Of a stretch of 64,000 nt of DNA, positions 12,401-23,822 are shown piece by piece. The notes under the pieces are model-generated. The model was given only the letters and a program-made list of their open reading frames with translations, ran no database searches and was not told where the DNA came from. A program made the translations under genes and the position numbers. The DNA comes from Angiostrongylus vasorum (taxonomy: Eukaryota > Nematoda > Chromadorea > Rhabditida > Metastrongylidae), in assembly GCA_018806985.1 (NCBI GenBank), contig JADANN010000383.1, positions 124,001 through 188,000 of the forward strand, read 5' to 3'. Numbering within the stretch: position 1 is the stretch's first letter; each line of letters starts with the position of its first letter.

Positions 12401-14810
12401 GAAGCTTACAAGAGCAAGCACTGAATCACCAAGAATGAAACAGCTACAAATTTGAATAAAGTTAACCAACGTCCTAGAGTATCCGTGAAATTCTTCAACA
12501 CAAGTACTCTGCGACGCCATTATCATGATAGCCATATCACGCATTCATATCTACTATCACCGTAAAAAGCCCACTCAGTCATATTAAAGATAACAGAGGA
12601 ATACTTGCACATAAAGCGAAATTGAATTTCTGTTGGCAAATTTGCTAACCTAATGAAAAACTCCAGAAACAAATCCCACCGTAAATCTTTTCTAATTCTT
12701 CCTACAGTGTGCTCTCAACATACTCTCGCCGCAACCTTCATGTACTAAACACAAATGCATGGAACACTCTATCCTTTGGAATGTCACCGACTTTTTCTAG
12801 TTATATGTAACCATACCCTTTATCACACTGCACAATCTACATTAACCCTCAACGTTTTCAACGTTTACGTTGGATAACGAAACTACGAAGCACCACTTCA
12901 GTGCTGATACTCCAAAATTAAACTCCTACCTTAAAGTTGTGTACAACACCTTGCAGTGGAACTCCCTGAAGTTTACTGAGCAGTGTTCCAATTAATATCA
13001 AAGCTTTTTAAGCACCTACTCGCTCCCCTAATAGCAATGTACACCCAAACCTAGCGTTCTGTGTTGAACTTTCTTCTCAGACTTCCTATTATTCAGCTCA
13101 GACATCTTCCATTCAACTTTTGCAATTGTTTCTTCGAGAAATTTGTATTCAATCCATCTGCATTTATTTGAACTGACGACTTTGCATGTACACCTATAAC
13201 TCGACTGTTAAATCCTGTGTTAGGAACATGTCGTATCAACGGTCTTCTGCAAAACCGAGTGCATAAAATGAGATTTCTATGATGATTCCAAAAATAACGG
13301 CGGATTTCACTTCAATATGAACGCATTGTTCCAACACATCTACACTTGAGAATACTGAAGAAATTATTCTCGCACAGATGGCTCGAATTTTCAAACTTCG
13401 CATGTTTGCGACTGTTTAATCCCTATGCAACCACCTAAGTAATATTCTGCAAAGACATATCTTCCGCTTCCATGCATACGTACAATGAAGAAAGGAGAAC
13501 CATCGCTGCAAGTGACAAAAAAATCGCAGTGAGAAAAAACCATCCGTTAATGCTTCATCATGAGACCGAATCTTATTTCGACAATTCCATCGCTCTTGAC
13601 TCCTCTTTTGGGGACAAAGGGGATCGCTGTGGGTTAAGTGGAACAATGGCAACGAATGATCGACTAAATACTTTTCTTGTTAGCTTTTATCGATACAAAA
13701 AAAGTGATGCGTAAATCTACTGTTTCCCCTTTATACAAAAAAGACACCGCAACATCCTTCAGATGTCTGAAGAAAAAAAGTGTCTGTAACTAATTCAATA
13801 ACATCTGACCTTGTAATAAAGTACTTAAACAAAACAGTGTCTTCACCTCAAATCTTTTATGATCTCACGCTTACTTCACTTTTTTTTCGAAACTCACCTT
13901 TTATCCATCTGCAAAATTTACGTATATTTTCACGAATAACACAACACGTTTATTATTCACTTTACGGTATTTAAGAACAAATTGCAATTCAATTACTTGA
14001 TCAAGAGATCCGATTACAAAATAATAGTTATCCAAACACATTATGTTATAACATACGATTTAACATGTTTTTCACGATGTTTGAGATTAGAGGAAAATAA
14101 ATTTAAGTGCTCGTCCGCTCGATGTAGTCGCCCGCAGCATTTTTAGGATATATTTTTGGATTTTTATTTTCGTTATTTTATCATGGAAGTCACGGATCCT
14201 AAATATGGCATGTATTTATGTCATCAATTGTATAATCGATTTTTAAGCATTAATAATAAAGAACTTATCCACTAGTGCATTCAACAGTATCATATGTATA
14301 GCTGTCAAAATCCATAACCTATCGAAAGCACTTGTGGTCAACTCGATTTATTTATTTCGTTGCATCAGGGAACGAGAAACTCTTAAGTGAACAGAATACT
14401 TCCATCGGCAACATATTATGCCGAATCATTTTAGTAATTAAACAAATCTCCTAAACATGATGTTCCACAGAAACCACTGTTCTATTCAAAAATCATTTTT
14501 ACGCTTAAAAATCTTCCAGTATGTTATTACGATAGACATTAACAATGACAGTTCTGGGAACTGTACGCTCTGACCACACGCAACGAAACAAATAAACAAC
14601 TACTAGAAACTATAGTAGTTAGGAGGGAGCCAAGTTACACTCAATTTCTACGTGTCCAAAGTTTTCATGAACTTTCTCCGCCCCTAACGAGGTTAACTAC
14701 CAAGCTGTCGCGTACAGGAATAACAAACCTGAAAAACGACCAGCGGGTGAGAGAGCCAACACAGCAATAAAAACAAAGCAGCCACCATAACGGCTCAACC
14801 TTCCACCTCC
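9408..14810. other. Long stretch with no recognisable gene
   Basis: Apart from a SINE A fragment at 9985-10110, I see no convincing exon, conserved motif or known repeat here. ORFs are short and have no protein-like composition. The 3' UTR of the carboxypeptidase (possible AATAAA at 9457-9462) and that of the minus-strand KH gene should occupy the edges. Minus-strand AATAAA sequences occur near 14346, about 460 bases after the KH stop codon. Confidence 0.45.
9985..10110 (-). repeat. SINE A fragment (head and central part)
   Basis: On the minus strand it has the head with 'gggttcgatcc' B box and the start of the shared domain (tcgccaaattgg). The 3' half is absent. Confidence 0.65.
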
Positions 14811-16599
14811 TTAATAGGGTCTGAATCCTCTTGGTCTTCCTGCAGGTCCTCCGCGTCCGCGAAATCCACCGCGAATGCCACCGCGACCTCCACGACCACG
14901 ATCACCAAATCCACCACGTCCCCCGGCAAACGAATTTTGCTGTTTATCTGCTTCTGAGCTTGTGAACATTAAGCTAATGACAAAAATTGTTCGGTGCGTG
15001 AATGCACAATGCATGATGTAAAACAGTACCGCCTTCCTTGCCTTCGCCACCTTCTGAAGGACCACCATTGCCGTTTTCACTTTCCTTAAGATGACCAGGA
15101 GTGGTGTCTTCACGAACCTGAAAAAGTTTGGTATGTTTAAACACAATCTATATATCAAAGATACGACATTATGACTGGAAAGGATGTGCTAAGGGGAACA
15201 AAAAATTAACCGGTTGCAGTATACGATTTAATTCCTCTAGTACTCCAGCAACCCTCTGATAAGCAATGTGAGCAGGAGCAATGGTCTCGACCTGAAATTC
15301 TTCCAATAGGATTTATTAGAGTGGTATACAGTTACTGAAATCTATCTTATGAAATTATAAACATAAAGACCTTAACATGAAGTGGACCACCGTAGTGGGC
15401 ATACTGTGGATCACCAGAATTAAGAAGCTCTTGTTCTTTATTTCTGTCCTTTGTGGAACCGCGACCCAACACATAAATGTGGCACTTATGTTGCTTAGCC
15501 ATAGCTTGCAGTGATGCACCCTTCGGTCCAAGAATTTTACCAACAAAATTGAACCTAGGATGACGGAAGTTTGGGATCAGAACTTTTTTGGTGACCTTGA
15601 TTGGTTTCGGAATATCCACTTCGAGCCACTCAGGATCAATGTTGTTTTCCAACTTGTCGGCTTCTGCCGCCAAAAGCCGGCGAGCATTCTTGAACTGTTC
15701 ACCATATTCCCCCGAAGCGTCGAACATACCAATCTCATTGTGGATTTCTCGTATCACAACCTGAACTTCGGCATCCAACGGACTTTGAGCGACATCGTAA
15801 CCTGGCCCACCATAAGGAGGAGGAGCTCCATATCCGCCACCGTAGCCACCACCGTAACCTCCACCTAAAACGCTATGGATAAAAAGCTGAGTAATGAAAA
15901 TAAACATGCAGTAGAAATCCTACCAGGAAAACCGCCCGCTGGTCCACCGTAACCATCGAATCCATCATACTGAAAGATAACACAACTGTAACAAAAACAA
16001 GTAATACTATGTCAAAATAAACATTATTTATACCGAAGTTTATAGAAAGTCGATCCTTTAAGTTATTATATCAAAAGCATTGCTCATTGTTTAACGATGA
16101 ACTTATAGGTGAACTTCAGTAAATTCTGTTAAAATCAGTGCTAGCTTTATCAGGAGTCCACATCATTCTACCGTTTTGAAACACTAGAGGGCTTCGAAGA
16201 ACGACTTTCCAGAACCTTTGCAAAAAATCCGATTTCAAGGAAATGAGGTATGAGATCCTCATTACATGCAAACGCCTGAGCTAACAGCGAGTGACCCATG
16301 CTCATAAAAACTAAAAAAAGCAACGCCTCCGAAGGCAATCTTTACGTATACATGTATCTACACCACATGATAAATTGGCAGTAAAAATACACACGCATGT
16401 TTTCATTTCAAGTAATCAGTTTTAACATTGTTTACAAAGGTAATAAACGATCACCAAGAGGTATAAAACACCTCACGTGTGAAAATAAAAAGAGCTACAC
16501 TTTACTCACTCCAGGACCGCCCCCGTAACCACCGCCATATCCTGCGCGAGGCCCCGGGGCGCCGCCACCAGCACCGAAATAATCTTCTCTTCCTGCCAT
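14811..16599 (-). CDS. KH-domain STAR-like RNA-binding protein with RGG tail (GRP33/Sam68-like)
   Basis: Probably a nuclear RNA-binding regulator of splicing or mRNA fate. Exons on the minus strand: 16599-16510, 15969-15924, 15864-15371, 15291-15211, 15117-15030, 14953-14811. All joins are in phase and give 313 residues with a TAA stop. The N-terminus (residues 1-65) is Gly/Tyr/Pro-rich (GYGGGYGGGPG). A region with IREIHNEIGMFDASGEYGEQ precedes the KH domain: IPNFRHPRFNFVGKILGPKG carries the GPKG loop, followed by QAMAKQHKCHIYVLGRGSTK as in maxi-KH proteins. After PLHVKVETIAPAHIAYQRVA comes an acidic Ser/Gly linker, and the C-terminus is an RGG/RG box (GGRGGFGDRGRGGRGG). It lacks a clear full QUA1 domain. 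The family is confident; the exact orthologue is not. It is divergent from CCDC174, about 1.3 kb apart. Confidence 0.93.
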
Positions 16600-16607
16600 C
16601 TAAAAAT
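16600..16607 (-). promoter_or_regulatory. Splice acceptor directly before the KH gene start codon
   Basis: On the minus strand the sequence is attgatttttag followed at once by ATG. In nematodes this is the usual arrangement for spliced-leader addition, giving a 5' UTR of essentially zero length after the leader. A cis-spliced 5' UTR intron is the alternative. Confidence 0.55.
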
Positions 16608-17899
16608 CAATAAGCAATATTTTGAGAACAAATAAGGGTACTTCCGAACTGTTATTTTGCGACGAGGGTTGCACACAGATTAAATTCTTCACTTTATTGA
16701 TCGATCAGTTGAAAATACACCACTCTCATCTGCTTCTCATGGATGCGGTAATTCAGAAAACACTGGAAAAATTCGTCAGCAGACTTCAACCCGTTCTACA
16801 ATACGATTTTTTTTTCAAATCAAGAAGTTCCAAAATCCATATCGTTTCTAACACGGGGGAATAGACAATGGAGCGGTGTTTTCAAGCTGTTCAAAATTTG
16901 AGCCCAGCAACTATGAGCTCGTCTCAAGTCGATGTCTAGTGCTATTTAAATGAAGCCTGATGTTCGAAGAAGCTCGAACGGGAAGAGAAAATAACACTTC
17001 ACAGATCCACGCACACCCCATGCCTCTGACATGAAAACCATCAAGACTCTCAATCTGAAAACTGTAAGCAACTGACTGGATCGTACTGTTAAGATGAGAA
17101 ACGAAGACATATTACAAAACAAGTACAACCAACTCATTCAGTACAGAACGAACCATGCGACGACGCCCGCCTCACCACTGAGCAAGGCGTGACCCCTGCA
17201 GTCCTTACGAGTAAAGGACTGTCTTTTGCAGTCTAATTCTGGCTGAGCCGGATTAGAGCACTCGAACTCAATCGAAGCACGTTAACTGTCGGGTTGGCCA
17301 TGATTTGTTTGATACTTCATCGAGAACTATGGTAATAGTGGTCAGCTGACGATATTTGCTGATTCACTTTTTGCAGTATCTAATGATTGACACAGTCCTT
17401 CATTCCACCTTATGTGACATTACTTCTAACTGCCGTCCTTCGTTTACATAAGAGGCTGAAGAAGGAAACTTGAGCAACACAATGACCCATGGAGGTGTTC
17501 CTGTAGAAAATTTAGTGTCTTACCATTCGAAAGTGGCTTCACTAGTGTGTTTTTGATCTACAATGATAGTATGTACTTTGTGATTGGTGATGAGTTGGTG
17601 TAGCTCAGTGACCGTAACCACAGTTCCTCTTTTGCACTATAGATTCCCGTGTTCTTAGTAAACTTTTGCGAGCTGAGTCGTCCTTTTGCACTATTTGGCA
17701 CTTTTTTTTTAAACGGCGGATCATTACAGTTTTAACTGGGAAGTGTTGTAATCTTTACTACGGGAGTTTATTACGTATATTTTAAGACGTCGTTGATTGG
17801 AATTGGTTGCGAATTGGTGCCAATTCGTACGGATTTGACGGCTTCCTCGTTATGTGTTCAATCTAGAGCCTTACGTTTGCCCTAGCATATTTTCCAAGG
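16608..17899. promoter_or_regulatory. Divergent intergenic region between KH and CCDC174 genes
   Basis: About 1.3 kb separates two start codons on opposite strands, so it should hold both promoters. I see no TATA box in a convincing position, no known repeat family and no credible ORF. A run 'tgagttggtgtagctcagtg' near 17590-17610 resembles a tRNA A box but has no matching B box or cloverleaf. Confidence 0.4.
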
Positions 17900-20818
17900 A
17901 TGGCCACATTTGCATCATCTGCCGTAGCAAAAAATCTAGCTGATGGAGAAGCAATCGACGACATGCCAAAAGCTAAGTATGAACCAAAGAAGCTGCACAC
18001 GAATGAAGTCGCTTCATTATTCGATTTGAAAAGTGAGTACATTAAAAAGAAGAATGACATCGTCAAGTCAGCCACCGGCGAGGTTTACAGATCCGGGAAA
18101 AAGTGTGAGTTATGGTGATTTAGTTGTTTAGTTTCTTTTCTTTATTTTCCTACTTGAAATCCATGCATAGATTTTAGAGTGTATTGGCAGTGAAGAAAGA
18201 AGAAAAAGTCTCGCTCAAGAAGGAGACACAAGAGAGAAGAAAACGAATTAGCGAACATGAAGCAGCTCTGCAAAAGGAAGAAGAAGAGCGACTTGCACTA
18301 GTCGCCAAGAAACTCAAGGTATTGTTATCTTTATATGTTCGCCATATTTTCAAGTTCTTTAGGCTTGTACTTGTTCCATTTTCTTGGTACAAACATCCTT
18401 TTGACCCCTCATTGTTGATCTTTAAAATGAGATAAAGCCACAATGGTGCTGAAAAATTTGCAAAACTCCGACCGCAGGTGTCGGCAGTGGGGAACGAACA
18501 TGCTATTACCCTTCTTGGAGGTTGATGCATTCACGACCACACCATGCGGAACTTTCGTTTCGCCTTTCTGTTAGCTATTTTTTCTATCTACCAGTGCAAT
18601 CGTGCCACTAGCATTAGCTTCCCATAATAGTAATAGCGTGTTTAATCCCCACCGCAGACATTTGCGGTCCGGAGTTTTGCAAATATCTCAGCATCATTGT
18701 GGTTAGAAATAGCATACCTCACCTAGATTCTATCTCTATGAAGATGTTGCTTCCGGAGGTTGGAGCACCACGAAACCATTTACTGCCCAATTTTTTCGTA
18801 ATGCTAAACTACATAGGTGATCAGAACCTGGTTTCATGAGCTTTTGAAATTCTAAGTAATGTTTCTATTTTGTGGGCCTTGGCCTGATTAATACTTGAGT
18901 TTTATATTCTGGATCCGTTTCTATGAGTTTCCTTTCCAGGGAAAAAACAGAGCTCTATGACAAGCTGTCCGATGGTAGCCTAGTTTTGAAGAACAGTGAC
19001 GGCCTGGATGTAGAGTTTCTTGTTGACTTCAACGCTAAAGTGAAAGAAAGGCAAGAAAACCAATTGTCGAAGGTCAGCTGTATCGATGGAAAACCATCTA
19101 CATCTAGTACTCCCACGGAACGAGCTCCTGTTATTGAACACTATGTTCCTGAAGAAGAGAGAAGAGTATATGGTGTCTCACACATGAAGTTCGCCTCAGA
19201 GGAAGAAAAGAGACAAGAACAGATCAAATCGCTTTATGACATGACTGCCGAAACAGAAAAAATGCGGGCAAAAAATAAAGCAGAAGCTGAGAAAAAGGCA
19301 CGTGCTAGGAGAGAAAAACTCAACGCGTTACGGAGGAGAAAGGGTTTGCCAGGTGAATGCACTCCTTTGTATGACAGTGTTAAGATTTAAGATTTGATGA
19401 GGCTGTCGTAAATGTGGAGAAAATCTCTAGATATGGTTTCGTTGTATACATGATAGCTGCAGGAATTCGTTTTTCTATGTTACTTTTCCAAAATCATATT
19501 TTTTGAAGAAGAAAGGACGCCTTCACCTGAGCCGGAGCCGGAGCTACCTGAAGTTGACGTTAGCGAGATACCGTTGCCTATTGAGAAGCCTCTACAAGTG
19601 AGTTAAGTCGTCCTGGCAGTTTTTTTCGCCTCCCTGTGTTTTTATATCTCTTCTGAATGTAGTAATACTTACTGAGACATGCTTTTTTAAACAAGGGTAC
19701 ATTGAGAAAACAAGCACTGACTTGGAAATTCAAACCCAGTGCCAGAAACGATGCTGTCTTTTCGTTAAAGTGGTGTGACATATGCGTTTAGTTCTCAGGA
19801 CCAACTTTTTATTAATCTCGGTTTTTTATGAGTCGTTTACGGTTTCATTCATAAGCACTTAAGAAGTTGTTATTTCAGCGTTTATTGGCGGTAACTAGCG
19901 TTTCGGCGGGTTTCACCTTTTTCAGAGCCGCTGAATGTCAGCTTAATATGCCATCTAATCAGCAATGTACTTCACTAATTTCATTAAAAAGCCCCGAAAC
20001 CTAAAATCCATTCGTACTGGAGACAGCGTCACTAGACAGCTACTGTTTTCTATGAGTCTAGCACTTATTGATGAAGACCGCCAGTGCAAAGTTTACATTT
20101 CTGGTTAATGTGCTCTTTTGTGTTAAAAAAGCAGTCTGAGACATTGTACTAGGTTGCGCGTGATACGAACGCATTCCTTCCTGTGGTTTATCTTTGCTGT
20201 CTTGGTGTTCATGCAAAATGCCTCAAGACTTCTGCCCGCTTAATGTATTAGGTTCCTGCGCGAAGATGGACGCGTCATGTCTCCCTTTTATGATCCATCA
20301 TTTAAACAAAACGTAACTTTAGTCTAGCCGCGTGGTGATGAATCTTCCTCCGATCAATAAGGGTGGCGACTTGGCGACTGCTTGTGGTGGTGAGGATATG
20401 GGGCAGACTTCTGCTAAGTGCACCTCGGGGCTCCAGGGAATCACAACGGCTAAACCAGTAAAACTCCGAAAAAGTGGAGATTATGCTGCGGGTAGCACAA
20501 CCCTTGAGGATAGGCCATCCAAGCATCTAAGAATAGTGTAGTGTAGAAATCTGGATAGTTGTGCTTGCCCGTATTTTCCCAGTTAATAGTGTAGTAATAC
20601 AATGGTGGTTTCCATGCGGATATCCTCACATTACATGTGTTCTATTGACCATTGAAATGTTGCTGTGAATTTGGCACTTAATAATGCCTTTCCAGCTACG
20701 AGAGCGAAAGCCTGAAAGAGAGTGGGATCGAGGCAAAGGCCGATACAATACATGGATACAAAAGCAACGAGATGAGCGTGACGAAGAGTTCGCCCCACCC
20801 TCTTTCTACTATCAATAA
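17900..20818 (+). CDS. ccdc174: CCDC174 orthologue (coiled-coil domain protein)
   Basis: CCDC174 is a nuclear protein reported to associate with the exon junction complex. Exons: 17900-18102, 18180-18318, 18940-19352, 19509-19597, 20696-20818 (TAA at 20816-20818). Exon 1 has the N-terminal block ASLFDLKSEYIKKKNDIVKS. Exon 2 is charged helix (KEEEERLALVAKKLK). Exon 3 has TELYDKLSDG, then RVYGVSHMKFASEEEKRQEQ, equivalent to the GYFAF..D block of the human protein, and a basic coiled coil ending RRRKGLP. Exon 5 has EREWDRGK and RDERDEEFAPPSFYY, the diagnostic C-terminal motif. The start is the first ATG and fits the family. Exons 2 and 3 as drawn disagree in phase by one position, so a microexon or a sequence error is possible. 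Introns hold B, PLE and C repeats. Confidence 0.88.
18432..18710 (-). repeat. Family B inverted-repeat element in a CCDC174 intron
   Basis: The left arm is on the minus strand (18432-18615), with the tRNA-like head 'ttcgtttcgcc' side inward and 'caaatttttcagcaccattg' at its outer end. The right arm (18645-18710, 'ccccaccgcagac' to 'tcagcatcattgtgg') is on the plus strand. The centre is deleted compared with 22385-22990. Confidence 0.65.
19880..20110 (-). repeat. Penelope-like 3' end fragment with hammerhead-like motif
   Basis: The minus strand reads CTGAAAA (19919-19925), then GGTG...CGCC, GAAA (19901-19904) and CGCTAG. The flank 'tttctatgagtct' near 20050 matches 32380-32392 in the PLE copy. 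It lies in the last CCDC174 intron. Confidence 0.6.
20320..20545 (+). repeat. Family C SINE-like element, 5'-truncated
   Basis: This is the 3' part of family C: 'gtggtggtgaggatatgggg', then 'aaaactccgaaaaagtgg' and the tail 'ttgaggataggccatccaag'. Loss of the 5' half is typical of target-primed reverse transcription. It lies in the last CCDC174 intron. Confidence 0.75.
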
Positions 20819-20824
20819 TTCATC

Positions 20825-20830
20825 AATAAA
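20825..20830 (+). terminator. CCDC174 polyadenylation signal
   Basis: AATAAA begins six bases after the stop codon TAA at 20816-20818. This would give a very short 3' UTR, as often seen in nematodes. Confidence 0.6.
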
Positions 20831-20839
20831 CATTGATTG

Positions 20840-21454
20840 TCCAGGTTCACTCGCATTTTAACCAACGGTTCTGGCCTAGTCCTCTGTACCTTTACTGGTT
20901 AGTTTTAGAACCACGAATTACTGACAATCTGTCGTTAGTTTGGAATACACTGATATTCAAATGTTGTATATGCGATTGTGTGTACTTCCTGTTGCAATGA
21001 AAGTGGAAGAAGCATTGTATTCGTGAAATCTAGATGGCACCATTGGAAAGGTCGCCAACTCCGAATGTGCCGTGGCACCAACTGGTAGCACACGCGAAAC
21101 TCTTGAGGGCTGAAATCCGTTCTTGGTTAACGCTGCCATTTTCTAAGATGTCCATTGTACCGGCAAAAAACGGATGCAAGCTGTGAGCGTTAAGTACTGT
21201 CAATTAAGTATTTTACTGAACTTGTGTCTTAATAATGTTGTTTTTAACTTGTAGAATAACGTTCCCTCATTTTGGCATACCAGCATTTAGTGCGACACAC
21301 GAGCATTTGGTTATCCAGAAGAGAAGATTCATTGTCAACTTTAGAGTGTTCGTTTGAGGTTTCAGAAGATGACGAAGCACTCCACTTGCTCCAAGTGAAA
21401 TTTTGGGGTTATCTATTGCGTTCCTTCATTGGTATGCGAACACGAGGTTGATAA
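20840..21454. other. Spacer without recognised content
   Basis: I see no exon or known repeat between the CCDC174 3' end and the PLE-terminal copies. Confidence 0.4.
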
Positions 21455-21645
21455 AAAAGGTTTATTCGGCTAGGGCTTCGACGTCTTTGTTTACCTTAGC
21501 ACCGATGATCCGAGCTGATGGTCCACAGTCGTTCGTCTCTTCGATGTGATGTCTTCATCATCGTATCAAGTCGAATCATCTTCAGCGAAGCACCGCTCAA
21601 ATGAGACAACTTCACCCGGTGATGCTCTTTAATACAGGACGATGG
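21455..21645 (-). repeat. PLE-terminal repeat fragment, minus strand
   Basis: This is the reverse complement of the copy at 21825-21985: 'tttattcggctagggcttcg', 'gatgatccgag', 'tcgatgtgatgtcttca' and 'agcgaagcaccgctcaaatg'. Together they form an inverted pair about 180 bases apart. Confidence 0.6.
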
Positions 21646-21824
21646 ATGTTGGTAATAGTGATTCTCCGGCGATGACGAGTTGTTTTTTCCGGACATTCCG
21701 TACTGCAGAGGTCGATATTATTATCAGCTTGTGTTTGTAATAATATATCTAATAGTTTTCTGTTACATTAATTAAGTACTGTCAATATTACCAGTGTTGT
21801 TACCAGTCAGTATCATCAAGAATC

Positions 21825-21985
21825 GTGCTGAATGAAAGATCATCGCTGGGAGAGATTGCCTCATTTGAGCGGTGATCCACCGAAGAGGATTCGACTCGAT
21901 ACTAAAACGAAGACACTACATGGAGATCGGATCTGAGGAAGACGAAGACGTCGAAACGTTAGCCGAGTAAGGCATTTTTTATCAA
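21825..21985 (+). repeat. PLE-terminal repeat fragment with hammerhead-like motif
   Basis: This is the best second-type motif: CTGAGGA (21933-21939), A, stem GACG, loop AAGA, stem CGTC, GAAA (21953-21956), CGTTAGCC. The upstream 'gagcggtgatccaccgaag' matches the minus-strand partner at 21455. Confidence 0.62.
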
Positions 21986-22226
21986 TCTCGTGTTAGGTTG
22001 CCAATGAAAGAATACATGTTGATATGTCGCGCAGAGGTTAAAGGGTAGCCGGCTCTTAAAATTTCAGCTATTGTTTTTTAGTTTTTAGTTTAGAGTTTCC
22101 AGAAGGATCGATTTGTTATAGATATGCTTTGGGGACACCAGTTTGTTCTTCAAATCAAACAGTTCTTGCCGCGCATATCCTTATGGATGGAGAGTCTTCG
22201 AATATTTTGCTGGAGCCCATGTTCAA

Positions 22227-22292
22227 CATAGATCAGTTCAAGTGAGGTTATCTTGTAGTCATAGATCAGTTCAAGTGAGGTTATCTTGTAGT
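22227..22292. repeat. 33-bp perfect tandem duplication
   Basis: The unit beginning catagatcagttcaagtgag occurs twice without mismatch at 22227-22259 and 22260-22292. It lies in intergenic DNA. Perfect identity points to a recent slippage or duplication, or an assembly artefact. Confidence 0.9.
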
Positions 22293-22384
22293 GTCAAGCA
22301 TGTAGCCAAAGAAACACTATTGAGTTATTATTTTCGTCATTTCGCTTGTCTTTTTGGCTGTTTATGACACCTTCGAGTTTGGAT

Positions 22385-22990
22385 ACAACACTATTTGAAA
22401 TGTAGCCACAATGATGCTGAGATATTTGCAAAACACCAGACCGCTGGTGTCTGCGGTGAGGACCGAACTTGCCATTACACTTTCTGGGGGTTGACGCGTT
22501 CACCACCGCACCATGTGAGTGCTTCGTTTCGCCTTTGTCTCAACTGTGTTGTTGCCCTATAAATGCTATCAGCAGTCACTCGTCAAGGGGGTTGATCTTG
22601 GGAGCACAAATTGGCATTGGACCCAGTTAGGCTGCAGTCGAAAGCACGTCGCCAATTTTTATTAACAGCAATTTATCTATTACTTGTAAAGAAATAGTAG
22701 GCAGTAAGTAAAAACCGACAACATTATGGTTTATACCACAGCTTCAGCTTAACTGGGTCCAATGCCAATTTGTGCTCCCCAGATCAATCCCTTAAACGGG
22801 TGATTGCTCATGGCACTGGTAGATAGAAAAGTAATTGAGAGAAAGGCGAAACGAGAACCCGCATGGTGTAGTGGTGAACGCGTTACCCCCCGGGATGGGG
22901 TGATGGCATGTTCAGTCCCCACCGCACACACCAGAGGTACGGAGTTTATCTCAGTATCATCATTATTATCTTTCATATAATACTCTGCCA
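22385..22990. repeat. Family B element, near-complete palindrome
   Basis: The left arm (22395-22640, minus) and right arm (22745-22990, plus) are imperfect inverted copies around a centre of roughly 100 bases. Each arm runs outward from 'aactgggtccaatgccaatt' through 'gggtgattgctcatggcact', an A-box-like TGGTGTAGTGG (22866 in the right arm), a B-box-like segment and 'ctcagtatcatcattatt'. It has the layout of a foldback or MITE-like element, but with tRNA-like pol III boxes in the arms. Confidence 0.65.
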
Positions 22991-23109
22991 TCAAAAAAAT
23001 AGTATGCAGTAAATAAAAATTGCCGACATCATAACATTATTCTCTAAGAGATAAATGGAAACTCAATTTGCATGGGGAGTACAAAAGATAAGAACTCATG
23101 GAGTTGAAT

Positions 23110-23260
23110 ATGTTAAACCACGGCCGAGAGAAAGGCGAAGCGAGGGACCCGCATGGTGTACAGGTGAACACGTTAATCCCAGGAAAGGGTAATAGCGGGT
23201 TCGATCCTCACCGCAGACACCTGCTGTCCAGAGTTTTTCTCAGCATCATTGTGGTTATGT
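23110..23260 (+). repeat. Family B arm
   Basis: 'gacccgcatggtgtacaggt', 'gcgggttcgatcctcaccgc' (a good B box) and 'tcagcatcattgtggtta'. This is a single plus-strand arm. Confidence 0.7.
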
Positions 23261-23822
23261 GATGATTATTCGTGGAGGAGCTAACATTATTGGGAGGTTG
23301 GTTGCACTTTTCATTGACTCTCTCATCGCCAATGCTTGCTTTGTTTTTCTTACTGTCGGATCACTCAGGTCTGATGTGAGGGTAGAAACAACATTTTTTG
23401 CCACTCATTCTTGCCGCAGGATTGTTGGGAGAAGACCTGTGGCACTACTCATTTTTCTCATCTAGAGCATCTTATGCAAATAGAAAATGCCACTTCCTTC
23501 TTTTTTCTTCTTACAAACTACGGTCATCCAGGTGGGCTATTTTTGAGCGGCTTCAGGATCACGTTTAACATACAAATCAAGCTATACTTGCGAAGCCCCC
23601 TCCGGTTTTGGTTCTTGGACAGGACGACCGTGTGGGAGTTACATTTGTTACTTCCAAAGTCTCAAAAGGAACGTACGCGAAACTGGCTTTGATGTTTTTT
23701 TGCACAGGAGCTGTGACTGAACGCTTCTTCTTGATTATGAGGTTATTTTCGGAAGGAGTGGTATGTAATGGTTGTTCTCGATCGAGGTTGCTGGAGTTGT
23801 AGAATGCCAGAGATTGTTGCAG

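Noticed and set aside
17590..17612. A tRNA-like 'ggtgtagctcagtg' A box
   Set aside because: No B box at suitable distance and no folded acceptor stem.
20332..20541. 69-codon ORF as a gene
   Set aside because: It lies wholly in a family C repeat.
22143..22367. 74-codon ORF with a repeated HRSVQVRLSCS segment
   Set aside because: The repeat reflects the 33-bp DNA duplication; no splice or family evidence.
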